From Amycolatopsis alba DSM 44262 (GTDB taxonomy: Bacteria; Actinomycetota; Actinomycetes; Mycobacteriales; Pseudonocardiaceae): a DNA stretch of 64,000 bases. Positions 27,341-36,366 of the stretch are shown here, one piece after another. Numbering within the stretch: the stretch's first letter is position 1; every line of letters begins with the position of its first letter. The translations under genes and the position numbers were made by a program. Where the stretch lies: contig NZ_KB913032.1 in NCBI RefSeq assembly GCF_000384215.1, positions 9,509,605 to 9,573,604 on the forward strand, in the 5' to 3' direction. The notes beneath the pieces were generated by a model. The model was not told the origin of the DNA. It searched no databases and worked only from the letters and a program-made list of their open reading frames with translations.

Positions 27341-28429
27341 GTGACGTCGAGAATCCAGTCTGCGACGCCCGGCGAACAGCAGGGCGAGCAGGCAACCGGG
27401 CAAGCGCCGTACCCCACGGCCGCAGGCTCGGTCAGCGGCCGGCAGAACGGTCGTGACGGCAGGGCGTCGCTCGACGAACTGCACGAGACGGCGCGGCGGA
27501 TCGCCGCCAACGTGGAGCGGGTACTGGTCGGCAAACCCGACGTCATCCGCATCGCGCTCGTGACCCTGCTCGCCGAAGGCCATCTCCTCGTCGAAGACGT
27601 CCCCGGAGTCGGCAAGACCTCGCTGGCGAAGGCGCTGGCCCGCTCGATCGACTGCACCGTGAGCCGGATCCAGTTCACCCCCGACCTGCTGCCCAGCGAC
27701 GTCACCGGGGTGTCCATCTACAACCGGCAGAGCGGCGGGTTCGAGTTCCGGCCCGGCCCGGTGTTCGCGAACATCGTGGTCGGCGACGAGATCAACCGCG
27801 CCTCGCCGAAGACGCAGTCGGCCCTGCTCGAATGCATGGAAGAGCACCAGGTCACCGTCGACACCTCGACGTATCACCTCGAAGAGCCGTTCATGGTGAT
27901 CGCCACCCAGAACCCGATCGAGATGGAGGGCACCTACGCGCTGCCCGAAGCCCAGCGGGACCGGTTCACCGCGCGGGTGTCCATCGGCTACCCCGACCAG
28001 CAGGCCGAACTGGCCATGGTCGACGAGCACGCCGGGCACAACCCGCTGGCCGATCTCGAACCCGTCTCCGACCGCGAGTCGGTGCAGCGGCTGATCGAGA
28101 CGGTGCGTTCGGTGCACATGTCGCCGGAGGTCCGCCGGTACGCCGTCGATCTGGTTTCCGCGACCCGGCAGGTACCGGAGATCCGGCTCGGCGCCTCGCC
28201 GCGGGCGACCCTGCAGCTGGTCCGCGCGGCCAGGGCGCAGGCCGCGCTCTCCGGCCGCGAGTTCGTCGTCCCGGACGACCTGCACACGGTCGCGGTCCCG
28301 GTGCTGGCGCACCGCATGGTGCTCACCACCGAGGCGGCCGCCGCTCGCCGGTCGGCCACCGACGTGGTCCGCGCGATCCTGCACCGTGTTCCCGTTCCAC
28401 AGGGCTCCACGGGCACGAACCACCGCTGA
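27341..28429 (+). CDS. moxR: MoxR-family AAA+ ATPase
   Basis: A 362-residue AAA+ ATPase, a chaperone-like assembly factor. Walker A DVPGVGKTSLAK (about residue 85), Walker B VVGDEINRA (about 146), sensor ATQNPIEMEGTYALPEAQRDRF and the lid domain follow in order. GTG 27341 has AGGAGG 4 bp upstream. It starts a three-gene operon with DUF58 and TgpA-like genes, a combination conserved across bacteria and thought to mature or secrete a surface complex; the client is unknown. Confidence 0.9.
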   Translation: MTSRIQSATPGEQQGEQATGQAPYPTAAGSVSGRQNGRDGRASLDELHETARRIAANVERVLVGKPDVIRIALVTLLAEGHLLVEDVPGVGKTSLAKALARSIDCTVSRIQFTPDLLPSDVTGVSIYNRQSGGFEFRPGPVFANIVVGDEINRASPKTQSALLECMEEHQVTVDTSTYHLEEPFMVIATQNPIEMEGTYALPEAQRDRFTARVSIGYPDQQAELAMVDEHAGHNPLADLEPVSDRESVQRLIETVRSVHMSPEVRRYAVDLVSATRQVPEIRLGASPRATLQLVRAARAQAALSGREFVVPDDLHTVAVPVLAHRMVLTTEAAAARRSATDVVRAILHRVPVPQGSTGTNHR

Positions 28430-28502
28430 GCAAAGGTCCATCCATGCCCCCACCACCGCCCTCGACGGGTGAGCTTCGCTCGGCTGATTGGATTCCGGAG
28501 CC

Positions 28503-29777
28503 ATGCTGCGTGCTCTGTCAGGCCTGACCACACGCGGCCGCTGCCTCCTCGCCGCCGGGGTCGCCGCAGCGGTGTGCTCGTTCGTGCTCAACGAGCGGGA
28601 TCTGCTGCGGGTCGCGGTGTTCGTCGTCGCCCTGCCCCTGCTGGTCGCCTTCTTCATCTCGGCGACCCGGCTGAAGCTGGGCGCGGCGCGCGCGCTGCGC
28701 CCGGACCGGGTCTCGGTCGGTTCGCCCGGCGAAGTCCAGCTCGAACTCTGGCGGAACGGCAGGCTCCCGGCGGGCGAGGTGCTGCTCGAAGACGGCGTGC
28801 CGTACGCGCTGGGTTCGCGGCCGCGGTTCGTCGTCGAACGGCTGCCCCACGACCGGCGGGTCGCGCTGCGGTATCCGCTGCAGCCGGTCCTGCGCGGGAT
28901 CCAGCAGGTCGGCCCGCTGCGGGCGACGATCACCGACCCGTTCGGGCTGTGCGAGTTCGAACGTGAGCTGATCGGGCATTCCCGGCTGGTCGTCGTGCCG
29001 AAGGTGGTCGGCCTGTGGGGCCTGCCCAGCGGTGCCGGGATCGGCGCCGGTGACGACGGCAGCATCCGCCTGCACGCCGGACAGGGCGAGGCGGACGTGA
29101 TCGTCCGGCAGTACCGCCAGGGCGACGACCTGCGGAAGGTCCACTGGCGCTCGACCGCCCGCCGCGACGAGATCATGGTCCGCGTCGAGGAGCGGCCGTG
29201 GCGTGGCGGCACCACGGTGCTGCTGGACCACCGCGCGGCCGCGCACCACGGCACCGGCCCCGCCGCGAGCCTCGAATGGGCGGTTTCGTTCGCCGCCTCC
29301 GTCTCGCTGCATCTGCGCCGCTCCGGTCACCGCGTCCGGCTGATCACCGAACACGGCCAGACCCTGGCCGACACCCCCGGCGAGGGTGGCGAGCACTACG
29401 ACAACATCGTGCTCGACGTCCTCGCCGCGCTCCAGCCCGCGCACCAGCGCGACATCACCCTCGGCCACGATCCGGCCGAGGGACAGGAACTCATCGCGGT
29501 GCTCGGCACCGTCAGCAACGAATCCGTGCACGAGCTGTCCCGGTACCGCCCGCGCGGGATCCGGAGTCTCGCCGTGCTGCTCGACACCCCCGGCTGGTCC
29601 TCCGGCGTCAACCGGCCCGAGAACCGCGCCGCCGCCACCGAAGAGTCGGTGGCGCTGCTGCGCGCCGCGGGCTGGGGCGTCGTCGTCGCCGGCCCCGGCT
29701 CGCCCATGCAGCAGGTCTGGGCCGAGCTCTGCCAGACCGCCACCCGCCGGGGCACGCTGATCGGAGGCGGCCTGTGA
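28503..29777 (+). CDS. DUF58 domain protein
   Basis: About 424 residues. Two N-terminal TM helices (about 12-52) anchor the protein; the DUF58 signature QYRQGDDLRKVHWRSTARRDEIMVR is near residue 205, followed by a VWA-like fold. Partner of MoxR in the MoxR-DUF58-transglutaminase system. ATG 28503 has GGAG close upstream; TTG 28488 is also in frame. Its TGA overlaps the next GTG (GTGA at 29774-29777). Confidence 0.88.
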   Translation: MLRALSGLTTRGRCLLAAGVAAAVCSFVLNERDLLRVAVFVVALPLLVAFFISATRLKLGAARALRPDRVSVGSPGEVQLELWRNGRLPAGEVLLEDGVPYALGSRPRFVVERLPHDRRVALRYPLQPVLRGIQQVGPLRATITDPFGLCEFERELIGHSRLVVVPKVVGLWGLPSGAGIGAGDDGSIRLHAGQGEADVIVRQYRQGDDLRKVHWRSTARRDEIMVRVEERPWRGGTTVLLDHRAAAHHGTGPAASLEWAVSFAASVSLHLRRSGHRVRLITEHGQTLADTPGEGGEHYDNIVLDVLAALQPAHQRDITLGHDPAEGQELIAVLGTVSNESVHELSRYRPRGIRSLAVLLDTPGWSSGVNRPENRAAATEESVALLRAAGWGVVVAGPGSPMQQVWAELCQTATRRGTLIGGGL

Positions 29778-32269
29778 CCGCGACCGCGCCACCCCGGCCG
29801 CACACCCCCCAGCCGCGTCCCGCGGCGCCACCGCCGGTCTGGACGAGCAGCGTGCTCGCGCCGATCGCCGCCGGGCTCGCCACGCTGTTCGCCTCGACAT
29901 CGCTCACCGGTGTCGTCTCCGGCTGGGCGTGGTTCGGCTACCTGCTGGTCGCCGTCGTGCTGATCGCCTCCACCGGGCTCGCCCTGCGGTCGCTGCGCGC
30001 GCCGACCGTCCTCGTCGGCCTGGCGCAGCTGCTGGTACTGCTGTTCCTGATCACAGGGGCGTTCACCACCAGCGGGATCCTGAAGATCATCCCCGGCCCG
30101 GCCGCGCTCGACGAACTGCGTGGCGTGCTCGCCGCGGCGGCCGAGCAGATCCGCGTCGGACTGCCGCCGGTCGAGGGCACGCCGCCGATCCTCTGCCTGA
30201 TCACCATCGCGATCGGGCTGGTCGCGGTGCTGGTCGACACGCTCGCCGTGGCCGCCGCCGCGCCCGCCGCGACCGGCCTGGTGCTGCTGTGCGTCTACGC
30301 CGTGCCCGCCGCGATCGCCGAAGACATTCTGCCGTGGTGGACGTTCCTGCTCAGCGCGGCCGCGTTCGCCGGGCTGCTCGCCGTCGACGGCAATCACCGG
30401 CATCGCCGCTGGCGCAACCGGGACGCGCCCGGACTGGGCAACTCGGCGAGCACGCTGTCCGCCCCGGTCGGCGTGGTGGCCGCCGCGATCGCGATGGGCC
30501 TGGTCATCGGCATGGCCGTCACCGGTGTCGGCACGGTCGGCAGGCTCCCCGGAGCCGACGGATCCGGCCGCGGCGGGGCGGGCGGCTTCGGTGTCGAGCC
30601 GTTCACGCAGCTGCGCGGCCTGCTCGACCAAGGCGAGAACGTGGAGCTGTTCAAGGTCTACGGGATGGGCGCGGACAAGCGGCTGCTGCGCGCGTTCACC
30701 CTCGACACCTACACCCCGAACAAGGGCTGGGGCCTGGCGCAGAACGGCCGCGCCCAGCAGGGTGTCCAGGCCAATCTGCCGCTTCCTCCCGTCAAGGGCG
30801 ACGACGGTGCCGGTCCCGGACGCGAGATCCGGATCGAGCCGACGAACTGGGTCGACAACTGGCTGCCGATCTACGGGGTGCCCCGGACGATCGGCGGACT
30901 GGCCGACAACTGGCTGTACGACCCCGTCGGCGGTGCGGTGTTCACTACGACCAAGCAGAGCGCGCCCGCCTACACCGAGACCGCGGCGATCAAGGAGCCG
31001 TCGAAGGACGAACTCCGGAACGACGACGCCCAGCTGGCCGAGGTGCCGCCGCAGTTCGTCCAGGTCGACCGCGTCGACCCCAGGGTGGCCGCGAAAGCCA
31101 AGCAGCTGACCGAGAACGAGCCCAACAACTTCGACAAGGCGCAGGCGATCTGGTCGTTCTTCACCGCGCAGAACGGCTTCGTCTACGACACCAAGACCGC
31201 CGAAGCCACCGACTCCGACGCGCTCGCCGACTTCGTCCTCAACGGCAAACGCGGGTTCTGCGAGCAGTTCGCGTCCGCGATGGCCGTGATGCTGCGGTCG
31301 GTCGGCATCCCGTCGCGGGTCGCCATCGGCTTCACCTCCGGCACCCCGAAGGGCGATCACCTCTCGATCAGCTCCGAGGACGCGCACGCGTGGGTCGAGG
31401 TCTACTTCCAGACGAAGGGCTGGGTCAGCTTCGACCCGACCCCGCTGGTCGACGGCCGCGCGGTCGTCCCGCCGTACCTGCAGACCGATCCCAGCAGCAC
31501 TTCGGCCAACGACACGCAGGAAGTGCCGAGCGCGCCCGCGTCGAGCGCCCCCGCGACCGGCACGCCCCGTGACCCCGGCGCCGACACCGGCGCGGACGGC
31601 AGCGGGAACCAGCAGGACGAAGAGCCGCTGTGGCCCGCCATCCTCGCCGGCGTCCTCGGCGGGCTGGCCGCCGCGCTGACCGTGGTCGCGATCGTGCGGT
31701 CGCGATTGAGATACCGGGCGCTGATGCGCTCGGCGCCTTCCCCGGACCACGGGTTCCTCGACAACCAGAACGTGACGAACTGGCTGCCGCTGATCGCGAT
31801 CGGGCTGTGGGTGGTGGCGTTCGCGTTCCTGGCGGCGTGGGTGTCGTGGTGGTTCGCGCTGGCCCTGGTGGTCGTCCTCGGCGGGCTGGGCACGCCGACG
31901 ACGATCCGGGAGATCAAACGACGGCTGCGGCTGCAGAAGATCGCGTCCCACTCCTCCGCCGCGGCCGACGCGGCGTGGCGCGAGCTGATGGACGAATGCG
32001 CGGACCGCGGCCTGCCGCTCTCCGATGGCGACACCGTGCGCGTGGCGGGCCGGAAGGTCGTCGAAAAGCATCGTCTCGACGAGGAGGGCCGCTCCGGGCT
32101 GCGGACGGTCATCGGTGTCGTGGAGGCGTCCTGGTATTCGGACAAGCCCGCGGACGATCAGGCGCTGGGCCCGGCTTTCGACGAGGTCCGCAAGAGCCTG
32201 AAGCGGAACGCGCCCATGTCCTGGAAGGGACGGCTGTTCCCGCGGTCGCTTCGGCGGCGGGACAAGTAG
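29774..32269 (+). CDS. TgpA-like transmembrane transglutaminase
   Basis: An 831-residue membrane protein: about seven N-terminal TM helices (residues 20-260), a long extracytoplasmic region holding the transglutaminase-like core (GFCEQFASAMAVMLRSVGIPSRVA with Cys, then SSEDAHAWVEVYF with His and DPTPL with Asp, about residues 495-560), then two TM helices and a cytosolic DUF4129-like C-terminus. The catalytic triad looks intact. GTG 29774 is preceded by GGAGG at 29764-29768. Probably modifies or cleaves envelope proteins together with DUF58 and MoxR; the substrate is unknown. Confidence 0.9.
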   Translation: MTATAPPRPHTPQPRPAAPPPVWTSSVLAPIAAGLATLFASTSLTGVVSGWAWFGYLLVAVVLIASTGLALRSLRAPTVLVGLAQLLVLLFLITGAFTTSGILKIIPGPAALDELRGVLAAAAEQIRVGLPPVEGTPPILCLITIAIGLVAVLVDTLAVAAAAPAATGLVLLCVYAVPAAIAEDILPWWTFLLSAAAFAGLLAVDGNHRHRRWRNRDAPGLGNSASTLSAPVGVVAAAIAMGLVIGMAVTGVGTVGRLPGADGSGRGGAGGFGVEPFTQLRGLLDQGENVELFKVYGMGADKRLLRAFTLDTYTPNKGWGLAQNGRAQQGVQANLPLPPVKGDDGAGPGREIRIEPTNWVDNWLPIYGVPRTIGGLADNWLYDPVGGAVFTTTKQSAPAYTETAAIKEPSKDELRNDDAQLAEVPPQFVQVDRVDPRVAAKAKQLTENEPNNFDKAQAIWSFFTAQNGFVYDTKTAEATDSDALADFVLNGKRGFCEQFASAMAVMLRSVGIPSRVAIGFTSGTPKGDHLSISSEDAHAWVEVYFQTKGWVSFDPTPLVDGRAVVPPYLQTDPSSTSANDTQEVPSAPASSAPATGTPRDPGADTGADGSGNQQDEEPLWPAILAGVLGGLAAALTVVAIVRSRLRYRALMRSAPSPDHGFLDNQNVTNWLPLIAIGLWVVAFAFLAAWVSWWFALALVVVLGGLGTPTTIREIKRRLRLQKIASHSSAAADAAWRELMDECADRGLPLSDGDTVRVAGRKVVEKHRLDEEGRSGLRTVIGVVEASWYSDKPADDQALGPAFDEVRKSLKRNAPMSWKGRLFPRSLRRRDK

Positions 32270-32292
32270 CCGGCGCCTGTCCGGTCTCGTGG

Positions 32293-32337
32293 TCGTGAGT
32301 GGCAAGGGCGGTTAGAAACGACACTTGCCACTCACGA
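32293..32337. terminator. 14-bp-arm hairpin between convergent genes
   Basis: TCGTGAGTGGCAAG (32293-32306) pairs with CTTGCCACTCACGA (32324-32337). It follows the transglutaminase stop and precedes the 32364 palindrome. Likely terminator for the moxR operon. Confidence 0.7.
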
Positions 32338-32363
32338 GACCCGGCCCCGTGGAGTCGGCGGAG

Positions 32364-32420
32364 GTGTCGCGAAAGCCACTTTCGGGACACCAGATGTCCC
32401 GAAAGTGGCTTTCGCGACAC
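32364..32420. terminator. 25-bp-arm palindrome
   Basis: Perfect arms 32364-32388 and 32396-32420 with a 7-base loop. The arms share the core GCGAAAGCCACTTTCG with the palindrome at 19330. Placed between convergent genes, so probably a bidirectional terminator or a dispersed palindromic element. Confidence 0.75.
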
Positions 32421-32556
32421 CGAGCCAGGCGCAGAGGCGAGCGGCTGAACACGCCATGGTCGCCTTACCCGTCAAGAGAACGCGACGAGACCCAGCCCGA
32501 CAACGCGAACATGCCGACAAGGCAGAGCCCTGTCGGCATGTTCGCGTGTGTGAGAG

Positions 32557-32973
32557 CTACTGCTCCTCGAAGCGCTGGCGGAAGCGCTCTTCCATGCGCT
32601 GGGTGAAGGAGCTCCGGCGTGGGGACGCCTTACCGCCGCCACCTCCGCCCGCTCCCTGTCCACCGCTGTCCTTACCGCCTTCCGATTCGGCTCCGTGCCG
32701 AATCGACGTGACGGCCATCATGACTCCGAAGAACATCACGAGGAACCCGAGCACGCTGATCACTGGGATCTCGGCCACCCGGATGTTGACCACCACGCCG
32801 AGCACCAACAGTGCGACGCCCACTACGAACAGGGCGATGCCCTGCAAACGCCGTCGGCGGGCGGGGCGGCGCAACCGGGTGCCTCGCACCGTGGATGCGA
32901 ACTTGGGGTCCTCGGCATAGAGCTCGCGCTCGATCTGATCGAGCAGCCGCTGCTCATGCTCGGAGAGTGGCAT
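32557..32973 (-). CDS. DUF3040 membrane protein (Rv2169c-like)
   Basis: A 138-residue protein with N-terminal PLSEHEQRLLDQIERELYAEDPKFA, the DUF3040 hallmark, two TM helices (about 44-85) and a Gly-rich plus basic cytosolic tail (GGGGGGKASPRR). The family is conserved near the mur cluster in actinobacteria; its role is unknown, perhaps in envelope growth. ATG 32973 with GGAGG upstream. Same strand as dinB, which lies about 200 bp upstream. Confidence 0.88.
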   Translation of the reverse strand: MPLSEHEQRLLDQIERELYAEDPKFASTVRGTRLRRPARRRRLQGIALFVVGVALLVLGVVVNIRVAEIPVISVLGFLVMFFGVMMAVTSIRHGAESEGGKDSGGQGAGGGGGGKASPRRSSFTQRMEERFRQRFEEQ

Positions 32974-33170
32974 CTTTCCTCCTCCGGCACAGCTGTCGCG
33001 GGCGCCGGGCCGCGCAACGTCATGGACCCAACAGACAACCCCAGGCGGGGTGTCTCTGTCCAGGATACGAGCCCCGCGCTCGTCCGACTACCCGATCCCG
33101 TATCCGGAAGGGATCGAATTGGGCGAAACCACCCGACTCGGCTCTCTCGAAGACGGTTGAGCAGGCAATG

Positions 33171-34418
33171 TCACTGGTCACGGGGGGTCAGCAGTGACGC
33201 GGGCCGCACCGCGGCGGCGCCGAACTTCGACCTCGCGACGTCGGCGGCCACTTCCGCATCCCGCCAACGGGGTTCGGGTGAGTCGAAAAGCAGCTGTTCT
33301 CCACTACTCTCCGTGTCCAAGCCCTCGACTCTTACGCCGATCAGGCGGACTGCGCCCGCCGGCGCGTGCTCGGCGAGGAGTTCGACGGCGGTGCGGTGGA
33401 TGTCGCGGGCCACATCCACCGGTACGGCGGTTGTCCTGGCGCGGGTGATGGTCTTGAAATCCGCGAACCGGACCTTGATCGACACCGTCCGTCCGCGCAG
33501 CCCCCGGCGGCGCAGGGTGGCGGCGACGCGTTCCGACAGCCGGAGCAGCTCCAGCCCGAGCGCCGAGCGGTCGTGGAGGTCGACGTCGAAGGTCACTTCG
33601 GCGCCGACCGACTTGTCCGGGGTCTCCGGGACCACCTCGCGTTCGTCGTGCCCGTTCGCGAGCGCCCACAGGTGCTCCCCCAGCGCCCGGCCCAGCGAGC
33701 GCCGCAGCCGGGCCAGTGGTGCGGTGGCGATGTCGGCGACGGTGTCGAGGCCCAGTTGCCGCAGATGCTCCTCGGTGCGCTTGCCGACGCCCCACAGCGC
33801 CGACACCGGCAGCGGGTGCAGGAACGCGAGCGTCTCGGCCGCCGGGACGACGACCATGCCGTCCGGTTTCGCCATCCCGGACGCCAGCTTGGCGACGAAC
33901 TTGACCTTCGCGACGCCGACCGAGCAGCTGATCCCGAAGTCGGCGGCCACCCGCTCCCGGATCCAGGCGCCGAGCCGCGCGGGCGAGGAGTCCAGCCGTT
34001 TGAGCGCGCCACTGACGTCCAGGAAGGCTTCGTCCAGGCTCAGCGGCTCCACCAGAGGCGTCAGCTCACGGAAGATCCCCATGACCCCCTGGGACACCTC
34101 GCCGTAGAGACCGGGTGTCGGCGTGATGCAGATCAGCTGCGGGCAGAGCCGTTTGGCCGTCGAGAACGGCATGGCCGACCGGACGCCGAACTCGCGCGCC
34201 GCGTAGCTCGCGGCCGCGACGACCGACCTCGGGCCGCCGCCGGACACGACCACCGGCTTGCCCTCCAGTTCCGGACGCGTGCGCAGCTCACAGGACACGA
34301 AGAAGGCGTCCATGTCGACGTGCAGCAGGCCGCATCCGGTGTCGTCCGGCCAAGTGGTGGCCCCGGTGGTCACCCGGTACCGGGCCATCCCTCCCGGCAG
34401 CTCAGCGTTTCGTCCCAC
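33171..34418 (-). CDS. dinB: DNA polymerase IV (Y family)
   Basis: A 415-residue translesion polymerase. LLHVDMDAFFVSCE (first catalytic Asp), SVVAAASYAAREFGVRSAM, YGEVSQGV, EPLSLDEAFLDVSG (SLDE acidic pair) and GISCSVGVAKVKFVAKLASG are all intact, followed by the helix-hairpin-helix thumb (SALWGVGKRTEEHL) and little finger. It copies damaged DNA with low fidelity. The GTG 34418 start is open; ATG 34388 has GGGAGG immediately before it. No SOS box was seen. Confidence 0.92.
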   Translation of the reverse strand: MGRNAELPGGMARYRVTTGATTWPDDTGCGLLHVDMDAFFVSCELRTRPELEGKPVVVSGGGPRSVVAAASYAAREFGVRSAMPFSTAKRLCPQLICITPTPGLYGEVSQGVMGIFRELTPLVEPLSLDEAFLDVSGALKRLDSSPARLGAWIRERVAADFGISCSVGVAKVKFVAKLASGMAKPDGMVVVPAAETLAFLHPLPVSALWGVGKRTEEHLRQLGLDTVADIATAPLARLRRSLGRALGEHLWALANGHDEREVVPETPDKSVGAEVTFDVDLHDRSALGLELLRLSERVAATLRRRGLRGRTVSIKVRFADFKTITRARTTAVPVDVARDIHRTAVELLAEHAPAGAVRLIGVRVEGLDTESSGEQLLFDSPEPRWRDAEVAADVARSKFGAAAVRPASLLTPRDQ

Positions 34419-34457
34419 GTGCGAAAGCTAGCCCGGACCACCGACAATTCCGGCCGC

Positions 34458-34648
34458 GGCGTGCTCGTGTGACCGAACTCGCGTGCGCCGGCCCGGAACT
34501 CGCGTGATCAAAGCCGTGACTCGCGTGTCCGGAACCGGAACACGATGCCGACTCCGCCTTCCCGCGTGTTCCGGCTCCAATCACATGAGTTCCGGCTCCG
34601 ATCACGCGTGTCCCGTGTCCGGGCACGGGAGTCCCGTGCTGCGGCGCG
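34458..34648. repeat. Cluster of imperfect ~20-bp repeats (array 3)
   Basis: The largest of the four arrays: forward units such as GGAACTCGCGTGATCAAAGC and reverse units such as GTTCCGGCTCCAATCACATG. It fills the gap between dinB and the methyltransferase and ends at the methyltransferase stop. Unit length and sequence drift, so it is not a tandem or CRISPR repeat. Confidence 0.65.
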
Positions 34649-34649
34649 G

Positions 34650-35384
34650 TCAGGCGGGTCGGCGCGCCAGGACGTGCAGCCGGCTGGAGATGTCGCGCAG
34701 CGGCGACACGGACGCGGCCGCCAGCTCGAACTCGGCCAGGTCCTCTTCCCGCACCCCGCCGGGCACGAAGTCCGCCACGACGCCGTCGCCCTGCAGCGAG
34801 GCCACCTCGAGCCCTACCGCAACTAGCTGCGCGCGGAGGGCCTCGGCGTCGAAGCGGCGCAGCACGGTCTCCCGGCCGCCGCCCAGCACGCCGCTCTCGG
34901 CCGCGAGCAGTTCCCGCGCCTCGCCGAGCCGTCCGGCCAGCGCCCGCTGCAGGATCGCGGCGTGACGGTTCGCCACCAGCACCGAGACCGCGCCACCGGG
35001 TTTGACCGCGGCGGCCAGCGCGGCGAGCACCCGCGCCGGATCGTCGACGACTTCGAGCAGCCCGTGCGCGAGGACGAGGTCCGCCGATCCGGCCGCGACG
35101 TGCGCTCCGAGCGCGTCGGAGTCGTCGGCGATCGCGGTGATGCTGCCGGAGACGCCCTCTTCCTCGGCGCGGCGACGCAGGGTCGCGAGGGCGTTGGGGT
35201 TCGGTTCGACCACGGTCACCAGGCAGCCGGCCGACGCCAGCGGCACCGCCCAGCCGCCGCTGCCGCCGCCGACGTCGACGACGTCCGGCTGCTGTGCGCC
35301 TCGCGCCCGTGCGGCCCGGAGTTCTGCTTCGAGAACCCGGCGAACCGCCCCCGATCCCCGCGTGGCCACGGTGTCCGTCTTCAT
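34650..35384 (-). CDS. Class I SAM-dependent methyltransferase
   Basis: A 244-residue Rossmann methyltransferase. VVDVGGGSGGWAVPLA (about residues 29-44) is motif I binding SAM, VEPNPNAL motif II, and DLVLAHGLLEVVDDPARVLAAL motif IV. Most similar in layout to UbiE/SmtA-type small-molecule or tRNA methyltransferases; substrate unknown. The likely start is ATG 35384, with TACCCT 8 bp upstream (minus strand, 35393-35398), a leaderless arrangement. Divergent from the ParA-like gene, about 110 bp apart. Confidence 0.82.
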   Translation of the reverse strand: MKTDTVATRGSGAVRRVLEAELRAARARGAQQPDVVDVGGGSGGWAVPLASAGCLVTVVEPNPNALATLRRRAEEEGVSGSITAIADDSDALGAHVAAGSADLVLAHGLLEVVDDPARVLAALAAAVKPGGAVSVLVANRHAAILQRALAGRLGEARELLAAESGVLGGGRETVLRRFDAEALRAQLVAVGLEVASLQGDGVVADFVPGGVREEDLAEFELAAASVSPLRDISSRLHVLARRPA

Positions 35385-35493
35385 AAACGCACAGGGTAAT
35401 GCCCGCCTTCCGGACGCCGCCGGGTGTAGTCCGATGCGGTGTTCGACACCTTGCCAAGGAGCCACCCCGCCGACTGCCCGTAGGCTGTATCGA

Positions 35494-36360
35494 GTGCACA
35501 CGGTCGCTGTTCTCAGCCTGAAGGGTGGCGTCGGTAAAACGACGGTAGCCCTCGGTGTCGCGTCCGCCGCGCTGCGTAGGGGCGCCCGGACTCTCGTGGC
35601 CGACCTCGACCCGCAAGGCAACGCCACGACCTCGCTGGACCCGCCTTTCACCGACCGCACGCTGGCCGACGTCCTGGAGACGCCGGTGCGGTCGGTCCTC
35701 GAACGCGCGATCGCGCCCAGCGTGTGGAGCGACCAGATCGACGTCCTCGTCGGCGCCGAAGAGCTGGAGATGCTCAACGAGCCCGACGCCGACAGCCGCC
35801 GCCTGGAGAACCTCTCCCGCGCGCTCGACGAACTGCACACGAACCCGTTGCGCGAGGAACCCTACGAACTGGTGATCCTCGACTGCCCGCCGTCACTCGG
35901 CAGGCTGACCCGGTCGGCGCTGGTGGCCGCGGACAGCGCCCTGATCGTCACCGAGCCGACGATGTACGCCGTCTCCGGCGCCCGCCGCGCGCTCGACGCG
36001 ATCGAAAAGATCCGCGAGGAGCAGAATCCGGGGCTGCGGCCGATCGGCGTCGTGGTCAACAAGCTCCGCGTGCGCTCCTACGAGCATCAGTTCCGGGTGG
36101 CGGAGCTGCGGGAGAACTTCGGCCCGCTGGTGATGCCGACGGCCATCCCGGACAGGCTCGCGGTGCAGCAGGCGCAGGGCGCGTGCAGCCCGATCCACGA
36201 GTGGCACTCCCCCGGCGCGCAGGAGATCGCGCTCACTTTCAACATGGTGCTGGCGAAGGTCCTCCGCTCCAGCCGGGCCGGACGGCATCGCGTCCGCGGC
36301 GACGAAGAGCCCGAGACGACCGAAGAGTCCGCCAAGCTGAGCGACACCGGCACGGGGTAG
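35494..36360 (+). CDS. ParA/Soj-family ATPase
   Basis: A 288-residue deviant Walker-A ATPase. KGGVGKTTVALGVA (residues 10-23) has the signature Lys of the ParA/MinD group, DLDPQGNAT (about 43) the second motif and VILDCPPSLG (about 130) Walker B. These proteins position DNA or protein cargo. No parB is adjacent, so it is an orphan and not the chromosomal ParA, which normally sits near the origin. TAGGCT lies 7 bp before GTG 35494, indicating a leaderless mRNA. The C-terminal 25 residues are acidic and disordered. Confidence 0.85.
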   Translation: MHTVAVLSLKGGVGKTTVALGVASAALRRGARTLVADLDPQGNATTSLDPPFTDRTLADVLETPVRSVLERAIAPSVWSDQIDVLVGAEELEMLNEPDADSRRLENLSRALDELHTNPLREEPYELVILDCPPSLGRLTRSALVAADSALIVTEPTMYAVSGARRALDAIEKIREEQNPGLRPIGVVVNKLRVRSYEHQFRVAELRENFGPLVMPTAIPDRLAVQQAQGACSPIHEWHSPGAQEIALTFNMVLAKVLRSSRAGRHRVRGDEEPETTEESAKLSDTGTG

Positions 36361-36366
36361 GCGCCG

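Noticed and set aside
29396..32305. Long open frame on the minus strand opposite the transglutaminase gene
   Set aside because: Arg/Asp/Gly-rich product with no motif, caused by codon bias of the real gene on the plus strand.
32364..32420. Insertion-sequence end or transposon terminal repeat
   Set aside because: No transposase, no target duplication, and the two arms are adjacent with a 7-base loop.
34458..34648. Possible CRISPR-like array
   Set aside because: Units vary in length and orientation, there are no uniform spacers and no cas genes. It matches the other imperfect repeat clusters.
35494..36360. ParA as chromosomal partition protein
   Set aside because: No parB, no gidB or parS-like context nearby; the gene pairs with a repair glycosylase instead.
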